From Haloarchaeobius iranensis (lineage in GTDB: Archaea; Halobacteriota; Halobacteria; Halobacteriales; Natrialbaceae): a DNA stretch of 64,000 bases. The position numbers and the translations under genes were made by a program. Under the pieces are notes generated by a model, which was given only the letters and a program-made list of their open reading frames with translations, made no database searches and was not told where the DNA came from. Positions 1 to 7,446 of the stretch are shown here, piece by piece. The DNA lies in contig NZ_FNIA01000015.1 in the NCBI RefSeq assembly GCF_900103505.1, forward strand, positions 1-64,000, in the 5' to 3' direction. Numbering within the stretch: position 1 is the first letter of the stretch; the number at the start of each line of letters is the position of its first letter.

Positions 1-608
1 GGGTCGTAGTCGCGGCTGCCCTCGCTGCCGAGGGCCTCGTACAGGTCGTCGAGCGTCTCGAAGTACAGCTCGGCGACGCCGTCGAACTCGGCGTTCTCGG
101 GGTCGGTCGGGTACACCGTCTGGTAGCGGACGACGCCCTCGATGTCCTTCGCCAGTGGCGAGTGGTTGTGCTCCCAGTACTCGCGGAACTCCTCGTGGCT
201 CATGCCGTCCTTACGGACCAGCAGTGCCGAATGCTTGTAGAGGCCGTCGGTGTCGCCGTCGACCTCGTCCTTCCAGACCTTCTCCTCACCGATGAACCGC
301 GGGCGCTCCTCGACATCGAGGAAGTTGTTCACGTCCTCGCGTGCCTGCGCGGCGACCTCGCGGGTCGGGTCGTAGTCGCGACTCCCCTCGCTGCCGAGTG
401 CCTCGTGGAGGTCGTCCAGTGTCTCGAAGTACAGTTCGGCGATGCCGTCGAACTCGGCGTGCTCCGGTTCGGTCGGGTACACCGTCTGGTAGCGGACGAC
501 GCCCTCGATGTCCTTCGCCAGCGGCGAGTGGTTGTTCTCCCAGTACTCGCGGAACTCCGCGTGCGTCAGGTCGTCCTGGCGGACGAGCAACGCTACGTGC
601 TTGAACAT
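1..608 (-). CDS. Tandem EthD-domain protein (3' end cut by window edge)
   Basis: The reading frame opens at an ATG at 608 and runs leftward without a stop off the window edge, so at least 202 residues are seen. Two copies of an EthD-like ferredoxin-fold domain lie in tandem. Each begins with a KH-x-A-L-L-V-R segment, followed by the E-F-R-E-Y-W-E motif, the N-H-S-P-L-A-K motif and a V-V-R-Y-Q-T-V-Y-P strand; the copies start near residues 3 and 122. EthD-like proteins act in oxidative breakdown of organic compounds or have unknown roles; no substrate can be assigned here. The two copies are nearly identical, which points to a fairly recent internal duplication. The divergence between the copies suggests selection for protein sequence. 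Confidence 0.85.
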   Translation of the reverse strand, partial: MFKHVALLVRQDDLTHAEFREYWENNHSPLAKDIEGVVRYQTVYPTEPEHAEFDGIAELYFETLDDLHEALGSEGSRDYDPTREVAAQAREDVNNFLDVEERPRFIGEEKVWKDEVDGDTDGLYKHSALLVRKDGMSHEEFREYWEHNHSPLAKDIEGVVRYQTVYPTDPENAEFDGVAELYFETLDDLYEALGSEGSRDYD

Positions 609-717
609 GCAGATGGAGAATCAGCGGGCGGACACAAAAAACATCGCATACCCCCAATCGCAGCAGGGGGCCGGGGGCTCCGATAGGGGGAGATTCGGGT
701 CTGCCAGCTTGCTCGGC

Positions 718-1500
718 TCAGCCGTTCATGCCGTAGCGAAGGCTGATGTGGATCTCGTCGAGTGCGGCGAGCAGCTTGTCGGGGAGCTCCTCGTTGAGGA
801 GGGAGTCCTTCACCCGATGGGCCGGCCCGGAGATACTGATCGCACCGACAGGGTAGCCATCCTCGTCGCGGATGGGTGCGCCCACGGCGTTGAGACCGGT
901 CACGGACTCGCCGATGTTGAACGCGTAGCCTCGGTCACGGATGTCCGCGAGCTCCTCACGCAGGACCGCCTCGGACGTGATGGTGCTGTCAGTCCGTTCC
1001 TCGAGCTCGCGGCGTTCGAGGATCGCGTCGAGTTCATCGTCTGGGAGGAACGCCAGAATCGACTTCCCTGCGGCGAGCTGGTGAAGGTTACGCCGCTGTC
1101 CAACCTGTGCGGACGTCTCCAGCGGGTTGTCACCGTGCGCCTTGTAGAGGTGGACGCTGTGGTCGCCCTCTTTCGCGATGAGCCAGACCTTCTCGCCCGT
1201 CATCTCGGCGAGTCGGTCGACCTGCTGTCGTGCGACATCGTAGAACTCGACGTACTCACGGGCTCGCCGTCCGAAGTCCAGCAGTCTGAGGCCGAGAGAG
1301 AAGGTCCCGTCCTCGTCCCGGACGATGAGGTCGTTGGCCTCCAGGGTGAGGAGGTGTCGATGGATAGTACTGCGCGCGATGTCGAACTCCTCGGTCAGGT
1401 CGGCCAACGACTGGCCTGGGTTCGACTTCAGGGCTTCGAGAATGCGGATCGAGTACTCCGTCGTCTTCACGGGCCGGTTGACGGAATCGGGTGGTGACAT
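718..1500 (-). CDS. IclR family transcriptional regulator
   Basis: This 260-residue protein has the two-domain IclR layout. An N-terminal winged helix covers about residues 10-70 (ILEALKSNPGQSLADL, then ARSTIHRHLLTLE as recognition helix). An effector-binding IclR domain follows, with the family-typical QLAAGKSILAF and the late GAISISGP segment. The start is set at 1500, giving MSPPDSVNRP, because a TATA-like box lies about 28 bases upstream and the reading frame farther upstream has non-haloarchaeal composition. Haloarchaeal IclR proteins often control catabolic genes nearby. The EthD-type gene downstream on the same strand is a plausible target, but this is inference; the 109-base gap allows either read-through or a separate promoter. 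Confidence 0.9.
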   Translation of the reverse strand: MSPPDSVNRPVKTTEYSIRILEALKSNPGQSLADLTEEFDIARSTIHRHLLTLEANDLIVRDEDGTFSLGLRLLDFGRRAREYVEFYDVARQQVDRLAEMTGEKVWLIAKEGDHSVHLYKAHGDNPLETSAQVGQRRNLHQLAAGKSILAFLPDDELDAILERRELEERTDSTITSEAVLREELADIRDRGYAFNIGESVTGLNAVGAPIRDEDGYPVGAISISGPAHRVKDSLLNEELPDKLLAALDEIHISLRYGMNG

Positions 1501-1524
1501 GCGGCATCGTACGGAGTGACAGTG

Positions 1525-1533
1525 GTTAATAGT
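1525..1533 (-). promoter_or_regulatory. TATA-like box of the IclR gene
   Basis: On the minus strand this reads CTATTAACC, centred about 28 bases before the ATG at 1500. This is the spacing expected for a leaderless haloarchaeal transcript, and it supports the chosen start. Confidence 0.45.
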
Positions 1534-2151
1534 TCGCACTGAATCCGAGCTACCCGGACAACATTGGTGAAACGGTGGTGGGCACCCATTCGAACCGAAC
1601 GGCATCGTCCGCCGGTGGCCGGGGTGCTGGTTCTGGATATCTGTCGGCACGTGCTTCGAACCACAAATATCCGAAAGGCTTGGATTATTATTGGACAGGT
1701 GCCACTCAACTTCCTGTGAATTCTTCCCGATACTTTCCACTGCATCGTACGTCCGGTCACTGGAGCTTCCGGAAGCCGGAACGGCCCGGTGTCGTGAAAC
1801 CGACGAAAGTCGTGGATAGACTGCTTCTGGTCGCACAATCACGAAACCATGTGGAATGTTACCAACAGTTACACACGGGAGAAGTCCGTATCCGAATCAT
1901 TCGGACACTCGATGCGCGTTGCATCGACACGCCCGTACCATGCCCGATGCTCAATCCAGCAGGAATCACAGCAGGCGACCCCCGAACCGGCATCACCTTC
2001 CGGCCGTCGAATCGGTGCCAGGTCAGTTGGTGAAGCACTGCTGTCGATACCGCGGAAACAGCCTGGGACGGCGACTGCTCGCACCGAACAGTGGTGGTGC
2101 CCGCGTGCCCGACTCGGTGAAGGAATGGACGCGGACGCGACGGAGATGTCC
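1534..2151. other. Gene-free stretch between divergent genes
   Basis: No convincing gene is seen in about 620 bases. Open frames here encode Arg/Ser/His/Cys-rich peptides without the acidic composition of the neighbouring proteins. Base composition is clearly less GC-rich than in flanking genes, most strongly around 1670-1870. The stretch may hold upstream regulatory DNA for the IclR gene or the rdfA gene, or remnants of lost genes. Confidence 0.5.
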
Positions 2152-2173
2152 GTTACACCTATACAGTTGTAAC
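2152..2173. promoter_or_regulatory. Palindrome over the rdfA promoter
   Basis: A perfect inverted repeat, GTTACA at 2152-2157 and TGTAAC at 2168-2173 with ten bases between, encloses a CTATAC TATA-like core. It lies 17-38 bases before the rdfA ATG. A protein bound here would cover the core promoter. RdfA has an HTH-like region, so self-control is possible but unproven. Confidence 0.45.
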
Positions 2174-2189
2174 ACAGACTGAGGTACGA

Positions 2190-2789
2190 ATGAGCGAAGA
2201 CGACTCCTGTGGCTGCAAGGTGGGGCGTGTAGCGGCATCCTACGGGCATTCGAACGTCGACGCGTGGTTGCTCGAGGAGTGGCAAGACGGGACCAGTATC
2301 CGCAGCCTCACCGAGGAGTTCAACGAGGAACTCGTCGAGCGAGAACTGGCTGCTGTCGGCGCAAGTCGACTCACGTGGAGCAAAACTCCGGTGTACGAAG
2401 CCCTGCACACAGACGAACTGAGCGAGCCGGAGCGGATCGAGATTCGGCGGGAACTCGAACGAGCCGGCGTGGACGTCGAACAGCTGGGCGCGGACCTGGT
2501 GTCACATCAGACGGTGTATCGGCACCTCAAGAACTGCCTGGGAGCAGTCGGCCCAGAGGAGAAAACCGCCGATGAACGACGAGAACAGGCCCGGGACAGG
2601 GTCTACGCGCTCCAGCAGCGGGCGTCGGTAGTGACGGAGTCGACGGTCGAGTCCTTGCAGACAGCCGGTGTGACAGCGGTCGGCGACCCCGAGGTGCTCG
2701 TGGACATCAGCGTCGTCTGCCGCGACTGCGGGCAGTCGATGGACTTCGATCAGCTGCTGACCAGCGGCTGTGGCTGCCCCTCCGAGTAA
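2190..2789 (+). CDS. rdfA: Rod-determining factor RdfA family protein
   Basis: The 199-residue protein matches the RdfA family, which in Haloferax volcanii is needed for rod shape. Visible features are a short Cys pair near the N terminus (CGCKVG), an HTH-like central region (LTEEFNEELVERELAAVG, later VSHQTVYRHLKNCLG), a helical linker rich in Glu/Arg, and a C-terminal Cys cluster (CRDCGQ and CGC) that may bind zinc. The ATG at 2190 is preceded by GAGGT as a ribosome site and by a palindromic promoter. The next gene, 51 bases downstream on the same strand, encodes an SMC-related protein, the usual partner of this family. Assignment rests on recalled family sequence and on gene context. Confidence 0.8.
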   Translation: MSEDDSCGCKVGRVAASYGHSNVDAWLLEEWQDGTSIRSLTEEFNEELVERELAAVGASRLTWSKTPVYEALHTDELSEPERIEIRRELERAGVDVEQLGADLVSHQTVYRHLKNCLGAVGPEEKTADERREQARDRVYALQQRASVVTESTVESLQTAGVTAVGDPEVLVDISVVCRDCGQSMDFDQLLTSGCGCPSE

Positions 2790-2840
2790 CACGAGGGAGC
2801 GGACAAAAGAGCTATTAGCTATCGCCAATAGGTCGAACGC

Positions 2841-4799
2841 ATGCCCGATACGGATTCTATACACGGTGAACTCTCTCTCCAGGTGGAGAACATCGGCGGC
2901 ATCTCGGAAACCGACGTGACCCTCTCCGAGGGCGTCACTGTGCTCGAAGGCCGCAACGCGACGAACCGGACGTCGTTCCTCCAGGCGTTGATGGCTGCGA
3001 TGGGCAGCGACCAGTACACGCTGAAAGGCGATGCGGCGGCAGGGCGTGTGGAGCTCTCCCTCGGAGACACGGTGGTCGAGCGTCGATTCGAGCGCCGGAA
3101 CGGGTCCGTCCACGCGACGGGAGCGGGCTACCTCGACGAGCCCGAAGTCGCCGAGCTGTTCGCGTTCCTCCTCGAGGAGAATCCGGCTCGAAGGGCCGTC
3201 GCTCGCGGTGACAATCTCCACGAGCTACTCACTCGGCCGATCGACACCGACGAAATCGAGGCCGAGATCGAACTACTGCAGGCGGAGAAGCGGAACATCG
3301 ACGACCGACTCTCGTCGATAGAGGAACGCGAACGGGAACTGGTCGAGCTCGAACGTCGCAAGCAGGAGCTGCAGCCGAAGGTCGAGGAGCACGAGACGCG
3401 GCTCGAGGACCTGGAAGCCGAAATCGAGGAGGCAGACGTGGATGTCGCTGCCGAGCGGGAGTCGAGGGCGGCTATCGAGGGCCAACTGGACGAGCTGAAG
3501 GAACACCGGACACAGCTGGAGGACATCCGGTTCGAGCTCGAGACGATTCACGAGACCATCGCCTCGTTGGAGACGGAACGGGAGGAGAAACGCGACCGCC
3601 GGGAGGAGCTGGCCGGGCAGCCCGACACGGATATCGACTCCCTGCGCGCGGAACTCGCCGACCTCCGCGACCGCAAGCGCGAGGTGAACTCCCAGATGAA
3701 CGAACTCCAGAGCATCGTCCAGTTCAACGAGGAGATGCTCGCGGGGACGGACAGTGAGATAGCCGCGGTCCTCCAGGATGCGGCCGACGAGGGCAGTGCC
3801 AACTCGCCCACGGACCGGTTGCTCGAAAGCGACGACACCGTCACGTGTTGGACGTGTGGCTCCCGGGTGGACCGGGACGATATCGAAGCGACGCTGGACC
3901 GGCTACGGTCGCTCCGGCAGGAGAAACTGACGGAACGCAAGACGATCCAGGAAGAGATCGACGAGACGAAAGACCGCGTCTCCAGCATCGAGACGGTCGC
4001 GGACGAACTGGACACACTCACAGAACGTCTGGCCGAGATCGAGGTCGAGCTCGAAGCGAAGCGGGAACGGGTTACGGAGCTCGAAACGCGACGCGAGCGG
4101 CTCCACGACGAGATCGACGAACTGGAGTCGGCCATCGAGCAGGACCCGACCTCGAACTACGACGACGTCTTGCAGCTCCACAAGCAGGCGAACAGGGTCG
4201 AGCTGGAACTCGAACAGCTGGAGAAGGAGCTCGAATCGGTCGAATCGGAGATCGATGAGGTCGAGTCAGCCCTCGCTGACAGGCAGGAGTACGAGGACCG
4301 GCGGGACCAGATCGTCGAGGAGCTCGATGAACTCAGAACCCGAATCGACCGCATCGAGGAACGGGCCGTTTCGGAGTTCAACCACCATATGGCGAAGATT
4401 CTGGAGCTCCTCGAGTACGAGAACATCACCCGAGTGTGGATCGACCGTCGGGAACGGGAGACCAGACGAGGCCGGGAGACGGTTCAGGAGACCGTCTTCG
4501 AGCTTCACGTCGTCCGCGAGGCCGACTCCGGCGGGGCGTACGAGGGGACTATCGACACGCTCAGCGAGAGCGAGCGCGAGGTCGTCGGGCTGGTCGTCGC
4601 ACTGGCTGGCTATCTCGTTCACGACCTTCACGAGACGGTCCCGATAATGCTCCTGGACTCGCTGGAAGCCATCGACGCGGCCCGCATCGCGAAGGTCGTC
4701 GAGTACTTCGCGGACTATCCGGAGTTTCTGGTCGTCGCGCTACTCCCGGAGGACGCGCGTGAGGTCACTGCGGGACAGGACATCATAACGGATATATAG
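2841..4799 (+). CDS. Archaea-specific SMC-related protein (Sph type)
   Basis: This 652-residue protein has SMC/Rad50 architecture: an N-terminal nucleotide-binding segment, a long heptad-rich coiled coil (about 140-330), a central CWTC at residues 336-339 like the Rad50 zinc hook, a returning coiled coil (about 345-530), and a C-terminal ATPase half. The C-terminal half shows a signature-like LSESERE near 575 and a Walker-B-like PIMLLDSLEAID near 600. The Walker A position reads GRNATNRTS at residues 37-45, lacking the canonical Gly-Lys pair. As far as I recall this variant is shared by the family rather than being damage here. The pairing with rdfA suggests a role in cell shape or chromosome organisation. 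Confidence 0.85.
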   Translation: MPDTDSIHGELSLQVENIGGISETDVTLSEGVTVLEGRNATNRTSFLQALMAAMGSDQYTLKGDAAAGRVELSLGDTVVERRFERRNGSVHATGAGYLDEPEVAELFAFLLEENPARRAVARGDNLHELLTRPIDTDEIEAEIELLQAEKRNIDDRLSSIEERERELVELERRKQELQPKVEEHETRLEDLEAEIEEADVDVAAERESRAAIEGQLDELKEHRTQLEDIRFELETIHETIASLETEREEKRDRREELAGQPDTDIDSLRAELADLRDRKREVNSQMNELQSIVQFNEEMLAGTDSEIAAVLQDAADEGSANSPTDRLLESDDTVTCWTCGSRVDRDDIEATLDRLRSLRQEKLTERKTIQEEIDETKDRVSSIETVADELDTLTERLAEIEVELEAKRERVTELETRRERLHDEIDELESAIEQDPTSNYDDVLQLHKQANRVELELEQLEKELESVESEIDEVESALADRQEYEDRRDQIVEELDELRTRIDRIEERAVSEFNHHMAKILELLEYENITRVWIDRRERETRRGRETVQETVFELHVVREADSGGAYEGTIDTLSESEREVVGLVVALAGYLVHDLHETVPIMLLDSLEAIDAARIAKVVEYFADYPEFLVVALLPEDAREVTAGQDIITDI

Positions 4800-5601
4800 A
4801 TTCCGTCGGGTCCAGTGCCGGACAGTGTCAGACGACGGTCGAAGGACGGGCAGAGCGATGCCATCGTGTCTACACCTGGGGTCGCCAATCACAGCTGAGA
4901 CGGTCACGGGGCGGCCCTGGTCGTGACAGGGAGAAGGCACGCGCCACCATGGGACCCGCCGATCCGCAGTTTGCAGAACTACCAGATTAAAATATATCCT
5001 TAGAGAGAAATAGTTAGTTGGCAGCCCGTGCTCGGCGCGCGGCCAGAGCTGGGTTTCCGGGACGATGCACAGCTTGGAGCGGGTGGAGGACGAACAGCGA
5101 CGCCGCAGTAGGGGCCACGACCACCGTACGTAGTGGTCGTGTCACGGTGGACCAGACAGGTCACCGAGCAATCCCACAGCCGGATATCTAGCGTTCAGCC
5201 ACCTGTCATCGGGTTCCAGCGACAACCATGCGGGAGTGTGCTGGGGATAGTTTCGGGGAAGGTCGACCACCTGCGGTGGTTTGGAGCCCCCACCGTCGGA
5301 TACGGATGATGGCAACAATCGGGAGAGAGGTAGACGGTGCGGGCGCAGTAGCGCAGGGACAAGATATTTAAGATATTCTACTATTCTGATTTTATACTAT
5401 GTAGCCACCATAATCTGAGAGGGCTGTTCCCCGAATCGGTCGAACGTATCCCCCTCGCCCGAACAGGTTCGCGACCGACAGTATCGTCGCACCAGCGTGC
5501 GAGGGTGCGGTCGCTTGCGGCCATCGCTCGGGATGGTACTCGAACGTTGGCCGGGCTTCTCGATTAATAGGCGAGTTCGCCTGGGGCCGCGAGGGTCGTC
5601 C
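4800..5601. other. Gene-free stretch with a strong hairpin
   Basis: About 800 bases separate the ends of the convergent sph and ABC exporter genes. No haloarchaeal-looking reading frame is present. There is an AT-rich patch near 4985-5020, an inverted repeat at 5116-5141, a smaller one (ACCACC-TGC-GGTGGT) at 5266-5280, and a second AT-rich patch at 5360-5400 containing ATATTTAAGATATT. Both convergent transcripts must end here. The rest is unexplained. Confidence 0.5.
5116..5141. repeat. Perfect 9-bp inverted repeat (hairpin)
   Basis: CACGACCAC at 5116-5124 pairs with GTGGTCGTG at 5133-5141 around an eight-base loop, CGTACGTA. It lies between convergent genes and could stop transcription or form a structured RNA. 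No T-rich tract follows on either strand, so a simple archaeal terminator is not obvious. Confidence 0.45.
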
Positions 5602-7446
5602 TCAGTCGCCCGCGGCCTCGAGAGCACCCACCTGGACGTTCCAGAGGTTCGCGTAGCTCCCGCCCGCGTCGACGAGTTCGTCGTGCGTCCCCGTTTCGGT
5701 GACGACGCCGTCGTCGAGCACGACGATCTCGTCCGCGTGTCGGACGGTGGAGAGCCGGTGGGCGACGACGAACGTCGTCCGGTCCGCGGTGATGTCTGCG
5801 AGGTGCTCCTGGACGAGGCGTTCGGACTCGGTGTCGACGTGACTCGTCGCCTCGTCGAGCACCAGCAGCTCCGGGTCGCCGACGACCGCGCGGGCGATGG
5901 CGAGACGCTGACGCTGGCCACCCGAGAGCGACGTGCCCCGCTCGCCGAGTTCGGTGTCGTAGCCGGCGGAGAGGTCGGTGACGAACTCGTGGGCGCCGGC
6001 GATCCCGGCGGCAGCCCGTACTTCGTCGTCGGTCGCCTCCCCGCGCGGCGCACCCGCCGCGACGTTCTCGCGGACAGTGCCGTCGAACAGGAACGAGTCC
6101 TGGTCGACGTAGCCGACCTGCTCGCGGAGCGACCGGGGTGCCACATCCTCTAAGTTGTGACCACCGACGCGGACCCGTCCCTCGTCGGGGTCGTGGTACT
6201 GGAGGAGCAGGTCAAGCAACGTGGACTTGCCCGCGCCAGTGGCGCCGACGATGCCGACGGTCGCGCCGGGGGATACGTCGAGGTCGACGCCGTCGAGCAC
6301 CCGCTGGTCAGTCCCGGGATAGGTGAAGGAGACGCCGTCGAACTCGACGCACGGGGCGTCGAACGTGACGTGTTCGCCATCCTCGCCACCGGTGCGGGCA
6401 TCGCGTGCGGTGAGACCGCCGACTCGTTTCGCCGCGGCCTTCGCACCCTTGTAGCCGTTGATGAGCCCACCGAGGTTCTTCAGCGGGGGCGTCATCCGCT
6501 CCAGGTAGAACAGGAGCGGGACGAGCTCCCCGGCGGTGAGCGTCCCGGAGAAGAACAGCGGCGGGCCGACTGTGATCCACTGCACGCCGATGGCGACGAC
6601 GAAGACGAGCCAGACACCCACGACGAGCCGGTTGAGCGGCGCCTGCCGGATGGAGAGCCGTCGGTTCTCGAGTCTGGCGTCGGTGTAGTCGCGTGAGGAA
6701 CGCGTGATCCGCCCTCGTTCCGCATCTTCGGCGGTGTTCGCCTTGATGACGTCGAGGCCGCCGAGCGCCGTGGCCAGCAACGCGTTCAGGCCGCCGCGCT
6801 CGCTGCGGATGTCGTCCTGGATCGGCTCCACCTGCCGGGAGAACCAGAGGTTCGTGGCGGCCAGCACCGGCGCGGAGCACAGCACGAACAGCGCGAGCTG
6901 GACGTTCAACAGCGCCATGTAGACGAAGGCGCTCACGAGCGTGGTGAGTGCCCAGATGCTCGCTTCGACGAGCTTGTTGAAGAACGTGTCCAGCTGGTTC
7001 ACGTCGTCGTTCAGCGCGCTGATGACGTTCCCGGTGCGGTGCTCGTCGAAGAACGACAGGTCGAAGCGGACGACGCGCGAGAACGAGTCGGTCCGCAGCT
7101 CGTGGAGGAACCGCTGGGTGTAGAGCCCGAAGCAGTACTCGCCGACGAACGAGAGGAGATGCGTCACGAGGCTCGTCACGACGATGAGGCCGGTGACGAA
7201 CACGAGCAGGTCGACGGGCGCGGACGGGACCAGCGACTCCGGGAGCAGCGGCAGCGCGAACGGCTGGTCGTTGAACAGCGCGTCGATGCCGAGGCCGATG
7301 AGGTAGACGTCCGCGAGGCTCAGGAAGATGGAGACCGCAGTCGACACCATCGCGACGAGCAGCAGTGCCAGGTCGGCCCGACCGTACCGGCGCACCAGCG
7401 AGACGAGCGGGTAGTGGTCGGCTCGCTCGGAGAAGGCGTCGGTCAT
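5602..7446 (-). CDS. ABC exporter subunit (fused membrane and ATPase domains)
   Basis: The 614-residue protein is a half-transporter of the type I ABC exporter class. Six membrane segments occupy roughly residues 15-330, followed by a nucleotide-binding domain with Walker A GATGAGKSTLLDLLL, signature TSLSGGQRQRLAIARA, Walker B LLVLDEATSHVD with its catalytic Glu, and a switch His in VAHRLST. The ATG at 7446 overlaps the stop of the upstream half-transporter gene by four bases (ATGA). The two proteins therefore probably pair as a heterodimer in the cell membrane that exports a drug, lipid or peptide. Both subunits keep full ATPase motifs, unlike many heterodimers with one degenerate site. The substrate cannot be told from sequence. 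Confidence 0.92.
   Translation of the reverse strand: MTDAFSERADHYPLVSLVRRYGRADLALLLVAMVSTAVSIFLSLADVYLIGLGIDALFNDQPFALPLLPESLVPSAPVDLLVFVTGLIVVTSLVTHLLSFVGEYCFGLYTQRFLHELRTDSFSRVVRFDLSFFDEHRTGNVISALNDDVNQLDTFFNKLVEASIWALTTLVSAFVYMALLNVQLALFVLCSAPVLAATNLWFSRQVEPIQDDIRSERGGLNALLATALGGLDVIKANTAEDAERGRITRSSRDYTDARLENRRLSIRQAPLNRLVVGVWLVFVVAIGVQWITVGPPLFFSGTLTAGELVPLLFYLERMTPPLKNLGGLINGYKGAKAAAKRVGGLTARDARTGGEDGEHVTFDAPCVEFDGVSFTYPGTDQRVLDGVDLDVSPGATVGIVGATGAGKSTLLDLLLQYHDPDEGRVRVGGHNLEDVAPRSLREQVGYVDQDSFLFDGTVRENVAAGAPRGEATDDEVRAAAGIAGAHEFVTDLSAGYDTELGERGTSLSGGQRQRLAIARAVVGDPELLVLDEATSHVDTESERLVQEHLADITADRTTFVVAHRLSTVRHADEIVVLDDGVVTETGTHDELVDAGGSYANLWNVQVGALEAAGD

Noticed and set aside
1-608. 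CRISPR-like or DNA-level repeat at the left edge
   Set aside because: The repeated DNA is explained by tandem EthD domains in one reading frame.
1575-2033. Open frame of about 150 codons upstream of rdfA
   Set aside because: Its product is rich in Arg, Ser, Cys and His and lacks the acidic composition of all neighbours; no domain or ribosome site is visible.
2841-4799. Long antisense open frames across the sph gene
   Set aside because: They are Ser/Arg-rich mirror images of the coiled-coil codons and have no domains; they arise from high GC and repetitive Glu codons.
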